A stretch of DNA of 64,000 nucleotides, from assembly GCA_020152595.1 (NCBI GenBank), contig JAIGNY010001241.1, positions 232,001-296,000 on the forward strand. Reading direction: 5' to 3'. The notes beneath the pieces were generated by a model. The model saw only the letters and a program-made list of their open reading frames with translations. It did not search any database and had not been told where the DNA came from. Position numbers and translations under genes: made by a program. Of this stretch, positions 36,673 through 48,483 are shown in pieces (position 1 is the first letter of the stretch; each line of letters begins with the position of its first letter). This DNA comes from Chiridota heheva (taxonomy: Eukaryota > Echinodermata > Holothuroidea > Apodida > Chiridotidae).

Positions 36673-37399
36673 TACAGACAGGAGTGTAGGAAGCTTTCGA
36701 CATGTGTGGGAAGGGCACGGCCTCTTAGGGGCACCCCAAGCCATATATATATATATATATATATGTGCCCCAAGGGTGTAGGAAGCGGGGTCTGGGGGCT
36801 GAAGCCCCCGGTCAAAAATGTGAGGGGCGGAAGTATGCTTCCGACCCCCTCCCCCACCACTTTTCAGGGAAGAAAATCCTTTATTCGGCTTGTTTGTACC
36901 CTCTGTGAAATATATATACCTTTTCGGCGGTTGTTCTTCTGAATTATTCAATTATAATTTAAAATACCTCGGCCCGATCCCGGGTCTGATTTAAGTTTCC
37001 CCAATTATAATAATTTAAATTGACCACACTTGGCAGTAAAATGTAGCACCAGGTCGTATACACCGACGTAGCGCCTGCGTTTGTGTAACATACAACATGC
37101 ATGTACGTGTACATGCAGGTGGTAAGTCACTGCACTGCGAACGTGTATATACTGCCACGTACGTCGCGTCTTATACTAACTTAATTGTCTATTCTTTGTT
37201 AAAAAATAAATTTAGAAAATAAAAACTTCCCACAATCGTGAAAATAAATGGGACAAAAATGAGACTTTTGAATGAGGAGGTTGAGGTTCATGGTAAATAA
37301 AACACTTGCACCCCCTCCCTCCCCCCCCCCCCCAAAAAAAATGATCCTACGCCGTTGGTCACTGTCCCCAATTTGTAGATAGAAGTAGTGTGCCCCAAA
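36673..37399. other. Non-coding stretch
   Basis: Contains an (AT)n tract near 36,744-36,763, the phrase 'gggggctgaagcccccgg' (a GC-rich inverted repeat near 36,793) and a C-run near 37,320. No gene. Confidence 0.35.
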
Positions 37400-37570
37400 T
37401 AACAAAGCATAGGAATATTCATTTTGATAGGGGCACTTTCATCACATCTGTTTTAAAAGTGTACGCACCTTCTACCAGTTCTTGCACATTTAAGAATAAT
37501 TGAGAGGCACTTTTCATTTTCACTTTTTTTATTTTCAGAAAAGTGACCCCACTTCCTACACCCTACAGAA
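37400..37570 (-). repeat. Reverse copy of the 'aaaagtgcccct' repeat
   Basis: On the minus strand the order of phrases (gtgtaggaagtggggtcact, then an aaaagtg block, then a cagttgaggagc-like region) follows the copies at 19,085 and 61,375, though more diverged. Confidence 0.5.
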
Positions 37571-37839
37571 AATGTTCGCATATGGGTGTACTTGATCTTT
37601 ATTGTTCAAGGTTATCTAAATGCTTAATCCCCCTTCTCCTTCCCTCCTCCCAGGCGCGTACAATAAACATGAATGCATCATGTGGGTGCGTAGGTGGACA
37701 GTTTGGTAAGACAATCAATATGCAAAACCAAAACTTAATTTACAGCCAAAGAATAAGATGTGGAGACATGACAATTTCAGGTAAAGGGATGTATTTTCGT
37801 TGTACTAAAACTAGCTGGAGAATAGATGGGATTCATATA
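37571..37839. other. Non-coding stretch
   Basis: Nothing supported. The 112-codon frame here runs into the SINE tail. Confidence 0.3.
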
Positions 37840-38118
37840 ATAATAATAATGATAAATGATAATAATACAAGGATTTTATAAGCGCCGTTCTATACAGGTA
37901 TTTTCAAAAGCGCTTTACAAACTTAGCTCAAAGATGTAGCATGCTGCCACAATGTACGGCGCATAGGCCTAATTACTCTGCTCCACTCTTAAATGCCGAG
38001 CACCAAGCAAGAAGTCAGCAGGTCCCATTTCTAAAAGTCTTTGGTATGACTCGGCCGGGATTCGACCCCCTGACCTTCCGACTGGTGCTCCATCAATTGA
38101 GCTAACCAGCCGGCCCAT
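37840..38118 (-). mobile_element. tRNA-derived SINE with an L2/CR1-like tail
   Basis: Minus strand. The head near 38,118-38,045 has an A box (ttagctcaattgatgg) and a B box (gggtcgaatccc). The body runs through 'ggcatttaagagtggagcag'. The 3' part carries 'gtaaagcgcttttgaaaata' and 'cggcgcttataaaatcc', the tail type shared with L2/CR1 elements, and ends in an (ATT)n tract near 37,840-37,866. It is nearly full length. The tail suggests mobilisation by a local L2-type element; this is inference. Confidence 0.8.
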
Positions 38119-38757
38119 ATCCTTTAAGAATATCATCAAATTCTTAAGTGATCAACTGACCATACTCCAAATATCAAAATATTAATAGCTTGCGGCTACG
38201 ATGTTGCCTCTCCCTCTCAATCTTATTCAAAGTGGAAAAGATTTTTTTCGAGAAGAAAATAAAACCGCTTGAATATAAAGAAACATAGCAACGAAGAAGC
38301 TATATTAAAGAAAAAAGCTAAAGTATACTAGCTAAAACACATAACATAAGAGTTTGTATGTACTCACCGTGTGTAATGATTCCGTTTGTTTACCTGTAAG
38401 CTGGTAATATAAGCTCCTCAGGATAGCCGAGAAAATATAATTATAATGCTATTAACGAGTTGTGATCGGACCTACTTATATATTATCTGATCATCATAAA
38501 CTCAAAATAATTCAGTAATGAAATGCTATACTTTCTCTCATTGGCTTGATTTTGCGACAAATGTGACAAGCGCATAGATTTAACCAATGAACGTACGCGA
38601 AAAATATATCGAAAAGTGAACAGTGAATTGCAAGCGGTGTACACATATGTTGTTCTTTCCGCGCACTTGTTTCGGCGTCTCGAAAGCTTACAGCGTTTTC
38701 TTTTCAATTACAGGTGAGCCTGTTAATACTGTTTTTCTTCTGTCTCGAAAACATTGA
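38119..38757. other. Non-coding stretch with possible 5' exon signals
   Basis: Two strong donor consensus sites lie here: minus strand cacacg|gtgagtac at about 38,366, and plus strand ttacag|gtgagc at about 38,712. The first could end an untranslated exon of the minus-strand gene at 32 kb. There is no direct proof. Confidence 0.3.
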
Positions 38758-40380
38758 GCGTAGGATGGAGTAAGTGTGGATGGGGTAAATGTGGGTGGGG
38801 TAAGCGGGATGGGGTAAATAGGGTGGGGTAAGCGTGGTGGGGTAAGTGGCGTCGATTAAGTGACGATGGGGTTAGTGTGGGTGGGGTTAATGGGACTGGT
38901 GTAAGTGGGGTGGGTATAAAGTGGGGTGGGTATAAAGTGGGGTGGGTATAAAGTGGGGGTGGGTATAAAGTGGGGTGGGTATAAAGTGGGGTGGGTATAA
39001 AGGGGGGGTGGGTATAAAGTGGGGTGGGTATAAAGTGGGGTGGGTATAAAGTGGGGTGGGTATAAAGTGGGGTGGGTATAAAGTGGGGGTGGGTATAAAG
39101 TGGGGTGGGTGGGTATAAAGTGGGGTGGGTATAAAGTGGGGGTGGGTATAAAGTGGGGTGGGTATAAAGTGGGGGTGGGTATAAAGTGGGGGTGGGTATA
39201 AAGTGGGGGTGGGTATAAAGTGGGGGTGGGTATAAAAAGTGGGTATAAAGTGGGGTGGGTATAAAGTGGGGGTGGGTATAAAGTGGGGTGGGTATAAAGT
39301 GGGGGTGGGTATAAAGTGGGGTGGGTATAAAGTGGGGTGGGTATAAAGTGGGGGGGTATAAAGTGGGGTGGGTATAAAGTGGGGTGGGTATAAAGTGGGG
39401 TGGGTATAAAGTGGGGTGGGTATAAAGTGGGGTGGGTATAAAGTGGGGTGGGTATAAAGTGGGGGTGGGTATAAAGTGGGGGTGGGTATAAAGTGGGGGT
39501 GGGTATAAAGTGGGGGTGGGTATAAAGTGGGGTGGGTATAAAGTGGGGGTGGGTATAAAGTGGGGTGGGTATAAAGTGGGGGTGGGTATAAAGTGGGGTG
39601 GGTATAAAGTGGGGGTGGGTATAAAGTGGGGGTGGGTATAAAGTGGGGTGGGTATAAAGTGGGGGTGGGTATAAAGTGGGGTGGGTATAAAGTGGGGTGG
39701 GTATAAAGTGGGGTGGGTATAAAGTGGGGTGGGTATAAAGTGGGGTGGGTATAAAGTGGGGGTGGGTATAAAGTGGGGGTGGGTATAAAGTGGGGGTGGG
39801 TATAGTGGGGTGGGTATAGAGTGGGGTGGGTATAGAGTGGGGGTGGGTATAGAGTGGGGGTGGGTATAGAGTGGGGGTGGGTATAGAGTGGGGGTGGGTA
39901 TAGAGTGGGGTGGGTATAGTGGGGTGGGTATAAGTGGGGGTGGGTATAAAGTGGGGTGGGTATAAAGTGGGGTGGGTATAAAGTGGGGGTGGGTATAAAG
40001 TGGGGGTGGGTATAAAGTGGGGTGGGTATAAAGTGGGGTGGGTATAAAGTGGGGGTGGGTATAAAGTGGGGTGGGTATAAAGTGGGGGTGGGTATAAAGT
40101 GGGGTGGGTATAAAGTGGGGTGGGTATAAAGTGGGGTGGGTATAAAGTGGGGGTGGGTATAAAGTGGGGGTGGGTATAAAGTGGGGGTGGGTATAAAGTG
40201 GGGGTGGGTATAAAGTGGGGTGGGTATAAAGTGGGGTGGGTATAAAGTGGGGTGGGTATAAAGTGGGGTGGGTATAAAGTGGGGGTGGGTATAAAGTGGG
40301 GTGGGTATAAAGTGGGGGTGGGTATAAAGTGGGGGTGGGGTAAATGGGACTGGTGTAATTGGAGGTGGATATAAAGTGGG
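38758..40380. repeat. G-rich minisatellite, 16/17-bp unit with TATAAA
   Basis: The unit is 'ggggtgggtataaagt' with a variable extra G (16 or 17 bp), repeated roughly 85-90 times between 38,900 and 40,345. It is preceded by diverged 'gggtggggtaagcg' units. Small runs of a variant (tatagagtggg) occur at 39,800-39,910. All long open frames here are translations of the repeat and are not genes. Confidence 0.97.
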
Positions 40381-40850
40381 GTGGGTATAAAGTGGGGTGT
40401 GGCAAGTGGGGTGGGCAAGTGGGGGTGGGGAAAGTGGGGGTGGGGAAAGTGGGGGGTGGGGGGGAAAGTGGGGGTGGGAAAGTGGGGGTGGAGCAAGTGG
40501 CGGTGGGGCAAGTGTCGGTGGGGCAAGTGGGGTGGGGCAAGTGGGGGGTTGGGCAAGTGGGGTGGGGCAAGTGGCGGTGGGGCAAGTGGCGGTGGGGAAA
40601 GTGGAGGTGGGGCAAGTGGCGGTGAGGCAAGTGGCGGTGGGGCAAGTGGCGGTGGGGAAAGTGGCGGTGGGGCAAGTGGCGGTGGGGCAAGTGGCGGTGG
40701 GGCAAGTGGCGGTGGGGCAAGTGGCGGTGGGGCAAGTGGCGTAGGAGCAAGTGGCGGTGGGGCAAGTGGCGGTGGGGCAAGTGGCGGTAGGGCAAGTGGC
40801 GGTGGGGTAAGTGGCTGTGAGGTAAGTGGTGGTGGGAATAATTGTGGTAC
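40381..40850. repeat. G-rich minisatellite, 15-bp unit
   Basis: The unit 'ggtggggcaagtggc' is repeated about 30 times and grades into the TATAAA array. It is the same strand-asymmetric G-rich composition, clearly a related unit without the TATAAA core. Confidence 0.95.
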
Positions 40851-41384
40851 TGCAGTGGGCCTGGACCAACTCTTCATATTTGACACAAGGTTCAATACAA
40901 TTTCTGTTTGATTACAAGATTATGAGATAAAAAGAATTATATCAAGAGCTGCTTTAACATGTTTTATGTAAGCTTTGTCATCATTGTCTTATTTAAGTAT
41001 AATAAGGGAGGATCTGTCTCTCCCCGAAGCTCCCACTCCCCCTCCTTCACCCCATTCACCATTATATTACGTTTACGAATAAAGTATTCAACCATTCAAG
41101 AAGCCGCTTAAAGCAGTCATTTTGAAGAAGGATATCATCTTAAAAATGAAAATACTTTGTGTTTGGTGTTTCATTATTTTAATCATATCAATTTTGGCCT
41201 TAAGTCTGTATGTTTGAAGCTTAATAGATTCACCCATTTTTTAATGTTGAATATTCCTGTCAAGGGCAGATCCAGAGGGAAGAAGAGGCCATGCCCACCC
41301 CCCCCCCCCTCCCTTCCCCAAGATTTTTCCCATGATACTTTTTTACAATGAGATAATTCTTAGTCTTGCACGGTTTATGTAAAT
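40851..41384. other. Non-coding stretch
   Basis: AT-rich, with a C-run near 41,300. No gene supported. Confidence 0.35.
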
Positions 41385-42062
41385 TCTTTTCAATTTTCGG
41401 GAAACTTCACTCAATGTTTGGGAAATCTCTTTCTATCTATGGAAAATTTCCTTGATTGTTGTGCAATTTCCTTCAATTATCTAAAAAAAATCTTTATTTT
41501 GGCTGTTTGGAGAAAATTTTCTTCGATTTTCGGGAAATTTCCTTCAATGTGTGTGAAATTATTTTCAATTTTGGGCAATTTCCTTAATTCTCGTGAAATT
41601 TTCGAAAAATTTTCTTCATTTAGTGGAGATTATTCTTCACTTTTCGGTAAAATACTTCAATTTTCGGGAAATTTTAATGTTTGGGAAATTACTTTCAATC
41701 TTTGAGAAATTTCTTTCCTTCTCGTGCAATTTTTCTAGAAATTTCCTTTAATACTTATGATATCCTTTTAATGTTTGGGAAATTTGCTTCTCTCGTGCAA
41801 TTTTTGGAGAACTTCCTTTATTTTGGAATAATTTGTCCTCAATTTTCGGTACATTTTCTTCAATTTTGGGAAATTTTATTACAGTTTTTGGGATATCTCT
41901 TTCGATGTTTAGAAAAATTTCCTTCATTTTGGGGGCAATTTTTCTTCGATCTTTATCAATTATCAGGAAATCTTGCCAAAGTTTACCAAAATTTCCAATG
42001 ATTTTGCCAAATTTCCCTTCAAATTCTTTGTTACGAATTTCTCAATTTTCCCAATCGAATTA
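41385..42062 (+). repeat. Degenerate 'ttcgggaaatttccttcaat' repeat
   Basis: About 20 loosely repeated phrases of 25-40 bp ('ttttcgggaaatttccttca', 'tttgggaaatttgcttctc'). The open frames over it are a by-product of the low-stop sequence. Related tracts lie at 22,850, 28,030, 33,540 and 46,550. Confidence 0.7.
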
Positions 42063-42469
42063 AAAAAAACATGCAATAGGAAAGGTCAAAAATATTGGAG
42101 GGGTGATGGGGCGGGATAACGAGGTCGGGTAACGTGATAACACATTTTCAAATAAAATTATTGAAGCTGATGCCTCCGTCCCAGCCCCAGCTCCGCCTTC
42201 CCTGAAGAATTCAGGATCTGCAGCAGGTTTTATTACTTTCCATTATCTCAATTAGAAATTTGAAAAGAATGGCAAACTTTGGATTTTATGATCAGTCATC
42301 ATGCGTCACAAAATCTTGCAAGTTTGAGAAATCTTCAGAATGTGGTCAGCCATAATTCGGAACATGTAGGTCTGTCCACAAATTATAATTTTCATTTACA
42401 TGATAAAAAAAAAAAAAAAAAAAAAAAATATATATTTAAAAAAAAAAATACGAAAGAAAAAAAACATGA
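42063..42469. other. Non-coding stretch
   Basis: Includes A-runs at 42,405-42,428 and 42,438-42,448. No gene. Confidence 0.35.
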
Positions 42470-42590
42470 CGGTTAATAACGCTTTGTTGGATTATTTGTG
42501 TATGGAATTTGTGTTTTGTTTTGTAAAGTGGAGAGAACCTTAGGATTATGCGCTATATAAGCACAGAGGAAGTATGTATAAGTAGTAAAT
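42470..42590 (+). mobile_element. L2-like 3' tail fragment
   Basis: Matches 31,480-31,605: 'ttgttggattatttgtgtat', a 'tgtaaagtggagagaacctt' block and 'gcgctatataagcacagag'. Confidence 0.65.
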
Positions 42591-42678
42591 CCTAAACCGA
42601 ATAAGATGACACAATTTAATGACAACGACATCGACACAATATATTTCCTAGCAAATAATAAGACTACGCATGTGTAAC

Positions 42679-42846
42679 CAATGGGCCGTAATTCTCTTTT
42701 GGAAAGTGAGGGACATGACCACTTATCCAAAAAGTGTGTGTGTGTGTGGCACAAGAAGCAAATTTCCCCAAAATCTACTAAATCTTCAAAATTCTGCTGA
42801 AAAGTGGAGAGACATGTCCCCCTGTCTCTCGGGAATTACGACCCTG
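42679..42846. mobile_element. hAT-type MITE, family 2, best copy
   Basis: 168 bp. It starts 'caatgggccgtaattctc' and ends 'gggaattacgaccctg'. The flanking 8-mers tgtgtaac (42,671) and tgtgcaac (42,847) differ at one base. The interior has a short (TG)n. Confidence 0.85.
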
Positions 42847-42854
42847 TGTGCAAC

Positions 42855-43359
42855 GGACAATTTATTTACACATTGATAAAATACATGTTTTAAATCTTTT
42901 TGTAGCCGGAGCCTTATCTGTAAGTTATCGCATGGAAATGAAGAACACCTGAAGTATAATACTTTTAAATTCAAACGTTGTTTTCAGAATGAATTGGAAA
43001 AGTTGAAAAATTAAAACAAAATTCACATAAATATGTACATAAAGATACCATAATAAAACATTTTGAAAAGAAATGATAAATATAAAGAAAAGAAAAAGAA
43101 ATTATAAGATTAGGCAATTACACACTTGCACATAAATTGTTCAAATGAAATAATAACTGAAAGTTATTTGTGACGCAACTGAGATGCCAATAATAAAAAA
43201 TATATATAAATATAGTTCTACATATTTTCATACTATCATCAAGTGAGTTCCAGAGTTTGACTCCTGAGGTGGAGATGCACAATTTTTTGTTTAACTATTT
43301 AACAAAATGTTTTTGACCAATTTGGATTGGTTTTTAACCAACTTGTTTTTCAACGCGGA
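42855..43359. other. Non-coding stretch
   Basis: AT-rich. No gene supported. Confidence 0.35.
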
Positions 43360-43494
43360 GGTGAAAACATTTCAATTCGTGTGTTTTGATTTGTCGACAT
43401 ATAAGTGCATTTATAAGCCTACTAATAGGCCAATCAGTAATCGTTTTGATATAAAATGTACGCCGCTATATTTTAATCACGATAGATGACCTTT
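43360..43494. mobile_element. TA-target MITE, family 4, left-truncated copy
   Basis: 'tgtacgccgctatattttaa' and 'gatagatgaccttta' match the right part of the copy at 48,058-48,225 in the same orientation. The left end is lost. Confidence 0.6.
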
Positions 43495-45698
43495 AATAGT
43501 CCTATATATGAAAGTGAAAAATGGCAGGAATATTCCCTTAACGACATGGCTGGGCGCTTTTAATATACATTTTTCGAAATATAAAATGGTTATCATGAAA
43601 ACTCAAAGTGCTCATTACCTTACAAAATGAAAGTTTCATATCTTAAGTGCTAATATAATGGATTGAATTTCAGAAGAATCTCGCTCATTGATATAAATAT
43701 TTACCTGTTTAGATGATCATAAACAACAATGTAGAATTATGGCAATGTCCTTGGATGTTTTAGTCTTTCGAAATCTTATTGGAAAACAACTTTGAGTAGC
43801 CAGATGGTCAAACGACTCTAGCAAACACGATTCAGTGAGTCATCAATAAGGGTTAGAGTTGGACTGCGATGCTATAGCGCCCCTGATCTTTGGCATGTTT
43901 GGTGCCATCAAATAGCTGGAGAGGGCCCAGGGCGCTAAAGTAGAGGGAGACTCGGGGCCCGCAGGCTCGGAGCAAGGGGCCTTTGCGCCCAGAGACGTCA
44001 CCAGCCTCAACTGTCTCGTGGAGGAGGGTGGAGGGGTACCAGGGCAAAACTAAGGTGGAAGCTGCACAATAGAGAGTGCCTCTCAATTATAAAACTACTA
44101 TGTCAGTCAGTAACTAAAGGAGGAAGGAGGGGGGGGGGGGGTGGTGACTCGTCCCCCAGTCCATGGCGACGACTTTGTTTGCACTATAGGGTTATAGCGT
44201 GAGTCAAGTGTATGTTTGTAGACATAGGATATATGGGGTATTGTGTGCAACCCCTCAATACTTTGCGAAGTCAGCCCAAGGGTCATAAAGTCGCCAGAGA
44301 CGCCTGCACGAGAAAATGGTCAGGAAGACGAAACTCATGAATAGGGCCGCCGCCCAGGGCGTCACTTGAATTGGTGAGAAAAAGCAGGTATGCATGCACG
44401 TGAAAATGGCTCAGTCGTTTGAAAAAATAGAGCAGTGACACCGAAAACATGTAGTGGGTTTCCGGGTCTGCCACAAGTTTACCTGCCAAATATCCATTGA
44501 AAATCGGCCAAATCGGACAAGTTTCCAATGGACAGATAACCTGAATCATTGAAAGAAGTACCATACAATGTAAAATACAAGATAAAGACTGAAAGATATA
44601 TTTTTCTTTTCGCTCCTTCACATAAAAGATTTCACAAAATGAAAGAAAATAATTATTTGTCTGTATATTAGAAGTTTCAACGCTCTGATATCACAAATGC
44701 TAAAAATAGATGTAGGTGAGTTTTTTTTTTTTTTTTTTTTTTTTTTAAAGGACTAAAATTGAAAGAATAAGTTTAGTTTCGCAAAATATTCTAATCGAGC
44801 AAATTTTAATTTCGCCGGTAACATTTTACCGGCCAAACATGTTTCAAGCTGCCAAATTCGTCATATTTGGCCGGTAAACGGCCAAACTGGCAACTGTGGT
44901 AGGACCTATTATTCATATCAGAAATATAGGTATATGGTGGGATCAAGGAATTAAGTTATCAATTTCTCTATGATTTCAACGCATTGAAAAAAATACACTA
45001 AGGAATCTTCTTGCCCGCCTAAAAATTGCGGGAAATTCTTTGTTATTTTTGTCATAACTTAGAAACTTTAAGTGCTATTGTGACCATTAAGAGACTACTT
45101 CTCAGAGTTTAATGTTCTTTCATATATACCTGTCCATACCTTAAAGTTAATGGGCATCGTTTCTGCGATAATAAAATGCGTTGTCAACATTCTTGTTCAA
45201 AATAAAATTGCAGCACATACTTATACTACCTGTCGACGTTTTCACTCTCAGTCTGAACTATTCAAATAATACATTCAGCAAAAACTGTTTGTTTGATTTC
45301 CGGATTTAACAATAAACTTGACACACATTTCCTGTAGAATCTGATGATAATTAGTGTACTTCATTAAGAGTGTAGGAATTATACTGTTATAACAGTCTAA
45401 ACATGCTAATTGGGTGTGGATGCAAAGACTTGCATGTTGGGAACGTTCCCAGTGACTCAGTGAGACTATGTTTATTTTTTTAAGTACTTTCAGTATCTTT
45501 CGGACGTTTTTGAACATTTTCTACCTTTTTTTGTGTATTTTGATGAATTTCGTATTCGTTTTTACTTTTTGGTACTTTCAGCATTAAGTATTTAACACGA
45601 AAACTTGGCGTGCACGCTCGGCTTTGAGAGTTGTTTGCTATCATATCCCAATGTTACCAACTCCCCCGTATACAATAATTGGCACCTATCGTAGTATA
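43495..45698. other. Non-coding stretch
   Basis: AT-rich, with a G-run near 44,130 and a T-run near 44,719-44,746. The open frames 43,853-44,086 and 44,283-44,621 (minus) have no recognisable domain. Nothing supported. Confidence 0.35.
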
Positions 45699-45706
45699 AT
45701 AATCAG

Positions 45707-45859
45707 CAATGGCGGTGCCAGGATTTTGATGTGCCTATAAATCGGACAAAATATGTCACTTTACCAAATTTTCTAGGGAGAAAGTGGGGTGGGAGGGGGG
45801 GGGGGGATAAGCGATCTCGAGGGGAAAAGGTGGGAATGTCCCCCATAGCGCCGCCACTG
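45707..45859. mobile_element. hAT-type MITE, family 1
   Basis: It starts 'caatggcggtgccagg' and ends 'tagcgccgccactg'. The flanking 8-mers ataatcag (45,699) and ataatcaa (45,860) differ at one base. The orientation is opposite to the copy at 36,470. Confidence 0.85.
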
Positions 45860-45867
45860 ATAATCAA

Positions 45868-46740
45868 ACCAGGAAATTGTTATAACAATTCCCTGATCAG
45901 ACAGCTTCCCATCACTCTAAACTTGATATTGGCCTACGCGCATGCTCACTTCATAAGACATTTACTAGTCTTCACTCACTATTAAAGGAGAAGGCAAAGA
46001 AATTACTTGGTATTTTTTTCAACAATTATTTGGTTTATGTTTTTCTTCTCCAAGACAATCACACTAGAACTTTTCACCTAACCCGTCACCACACAAAAGC
46101 AAGTAGTCCCCTCTCATCACATAGAAGTGGAGTCAGGACTCTTGCCCGACGGAAGATCTAGCCTCCGGACAAAGAGTTACATTCCAAAATAATATTGGCT
46201 ATCATAACCTGACGGCGGGAGGAAGGGGGTAGTCCCTTGCCCCTAACTGGCGTCACCCATGTCACGGGATTAAGAAATGACTTTCTTTTCATGTTTAAGT
46301 GAATGCCCCTAGAAATAGACATTTTGGTTATGCAACTCCAAACTCAATATATCTAATGAATACTGAATGTCTTCGTCATGAAGTGCCACTGCTCTTCAAA
46401 CCCCCATCCCCACCGGCCATTTCCACGAGCATGTCAGTGATTAGAAGTATAGTAGATAGGGGCGCAGGAACCGGGGGCCAAGTACTATTTTGGCCCCCAA
46501 TAATAAAGGTCTGACAAATAGGTTTTGAACAGTCAGATTCCTTTCACATCTTTTCTTACACCAACGGGGTAAATTCTGGAAATTTCCTTTATTATCTTTA
46601 AGTTCAGAAATTTGCATACATTTTCGAGAAATTTCCTGCCTTTTCGAAAAATGTTCTACATTTTTCTTTCTTTCTTTCAATCTTACCATTAACTTTACGA
46701 AATTTTCTTCCTATCCCTGCTCCCTTTGCAAATAGTTTTT
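45868..46740. other. Non-coding stretch
   Basis: 46,550-46,700 belongs to the degenerate 'gggaaatttcc' repeat. The rest has no supported gene. Confidence 0.35.
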
Positions 46741-48057
46741 GGATATAAGAGGCTTGTTTACGTGGGAAACTTGCTGACTTTACTGCACTCCAGGATAATT
46801 TGTCATTAGATAGGACTTCTTTGCTCTGTGACTTAGATCCTTCTAAAGCATGGGATGTTTTCCAAACTAAAATTTTGGAGGGTGTTAATAGGTTTGTCCC
46901 ATTTAAGAAATCGGCCATGGAGGAGGGGGGAGGAAGAGGGGGAGAGGGGGAGAGGGGGAGGGGGGGGGGAGTGGCAAGGGGGTGGGGTGCTGGCTATTGT
47001 GGCGTTGTTTTAAACAAAGTAGGTGGTGTCAAGAGCAGCCTGCTAGATGTAAGGATCATGAAAAGTTCACAAAGGGTTTGATAAAAGATACTAAAGTGCT
47101 TTTTGAAAAATGTTTGTCCAAAGAGCTTAACTGGTGAAGATTAATCCTAATTCGTTTAATTCATCTGTTATATGTTCGCTCAAAGCAAAGAAACAAGGAG
47201 ATTGTTGGTCCCCTTCAGGATACTGATGGTGCTACTATCAATGGTCAGATAGTGGTAAGGATATGGCTGAGGTTTTGAATGACTATTTTGTATCTGTTTT
47301 TACTAAGGAGTCCCTTGCTGATGATGTTGTGGATAATCTTAGTGTGCACTGTTTTCAGTTGATCTTGTGTCTACTACTAAATAAACAATAACAAAAATGA
47401 AAATAAATTACTCCCAAATAAAACAGTATCTCCATGGTCTTAGAAGTTAAAGGGTTTTAATTCAAATAAAGCACCTGGTCCAGATGGTATACATCCTGCT
47501 GTCTTACCAGCTTACGCGAGTGTTCTGATGTTCTTTCTGGTCCTCTGAGCATTGTCTTTTCAAAGTGCTTTGATGTTGGTGTTGTTCCTAGTGATTGGAG
47601 AATAACTATTGTCACTCCTATTAAAAAAAAAAGGGTGATCACACTATGCCTTGTAATTATAGGCCAGCGAGTCTTACTAGTGCTGTTGCAAGGTCACGGA
47701 GTCCATTGTTAAAGATGTTGTACTAGATCATTTACTGGTCAATGGTTTGTTGAATTTGTCCCAGCATGGGTTCTTACCTTGTGTTTCTTGATGATGTTAC
47801 TAATCAAGTTGATTTCGGTTATGTGGATGTTATCTATTTAGAATTCCCAAAAGCATTTGATAAGGTTCCGTTAGACAGGCTCATGATGAAAACGAGCGCT
47901 TGGTGTGGAGGGAAAGTGTGCCAGTTGGATACATTCTTGGTTAGTTGACAGGTCACAAAGAGTTGTTGTTAATGGTGAAGTATCTCCCTGGAAGAAGGTT
48001 ACAAGTGGTGTTCCTCAGGGTTCTGTATTGGGTCCTCTTCTTTTCTTAATTTTGATA

Positions 48058-48225
48058 TAAAGGCCAATTAACATCTATAAAGTTTTGAGGTAAATATATT
48101 TTAATTCATGCGTTTGATTGGTCGAAATACAATGATCCAATGTGCACTCATATTGATACGCCAATCAGAAATTGTTTGGAATCAAATGTACGCCGCCACA
48201 TTTCAATCACGACAGATGGCCTTTA
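48058..48225. mobile_element. TA-target MITE, family 4, inside the CR1 reverse transcriptase
   Basis: The ends are taaaggcca and tggccttta. TA flanks both sides. The insertion falls between the GPLLFLIF and NDID codons of the CR1-like ORF; the coding phase is the same on both sides once the element and one TA copy are discounted, so the boundaries are precise. Confidence 0.85.
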
Positions 48226-48302
48226 ATGATATTGATGTTCCCTTGGCTCCAAGATTTGTCAATTTGCTGATGACACTAAGCTGTACAGGACTGTTGATGA
48301 TG

Positions 48303-48308
48303 CAAGGA
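48303..48308. repeat. 6-bp target duplication of the Polinton-like element, left (caagga)
   Basis: It differs from the right copy (cgagaa, 59,083-59,088) at two positions. The CR1 reading frame across the site reads through a single copy, which supports a 6-bp duplication, the size made by Polinton integrases. Confidence 0.6.
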
Positions 48309-48483
48309 AGTAGTAAGAGGCGCCTATACAGGTAGTGACCAAGCAGGAGCCAGTATTCCTAATTTCTCATGAATATTCATAGAGTATGCAAATTAGGTGG
48401 AATACTGGCTCCACTACCTGTATAGGCTCGTCGTGATTTTACCACACGACCGAAGGTCGTCGAATCTTTTGGAGGGAAAACAA
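48309..48483 (+). repeat. Left terminal inverted repeat (~175 bp)
   Basis: Complementary to 58,899-59,082 with few differences. It contains its own inverted pair: 'gcctatacaggtagtgacc' with 'ggagccagtattcc' near the outer end, and 'ggaatactggctcc' with 'acctgtataggctc' near 48,400-48,429. Relative to the right copy, nine bases (tgattggtc) are missing near 48,413. Confidence 0.95.

Larger units (their letters stand above)
46741..48308 (+). mobile_element. CR1-like non-LTR retrotransposon, left half
   Basis: Upstream linker wording (AWDVFQTKI then RFVPFKKS, near 46,850-46,910) is followed by a G-rich interruption (46,920-46,985), then DMAEVLNDYFVSVF (near 47,262), APGPDGIHPAVL (near 47,470), a YRPASLT block (near 47,660), FPKAFDKVP (near 47,845) and [15 protein letters not shown] (near 48,004). 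A MITE at 48,058 and then the Polinton-like element at 48,309 interrupt it. Reading frames are broken in several places, so the copy was already decaying. The right half resumes at 59,083. Confidence 0.85.

Noticed and set aside
38700..38720. Plus-strand donor site (ttacag|gtgagc) as a gene's first exon
   Set aside because: No open frame or downstream acceptor could be linked to it; it is followed by the minisatellite.
38723..40895. Three long minus-strand open frames of 660-690 codons rich in Pro, His, Thr and Tyr
   Set aside because: They are translations of the G-rich minisatellite in all three frames; no unique sequence supports a protein.
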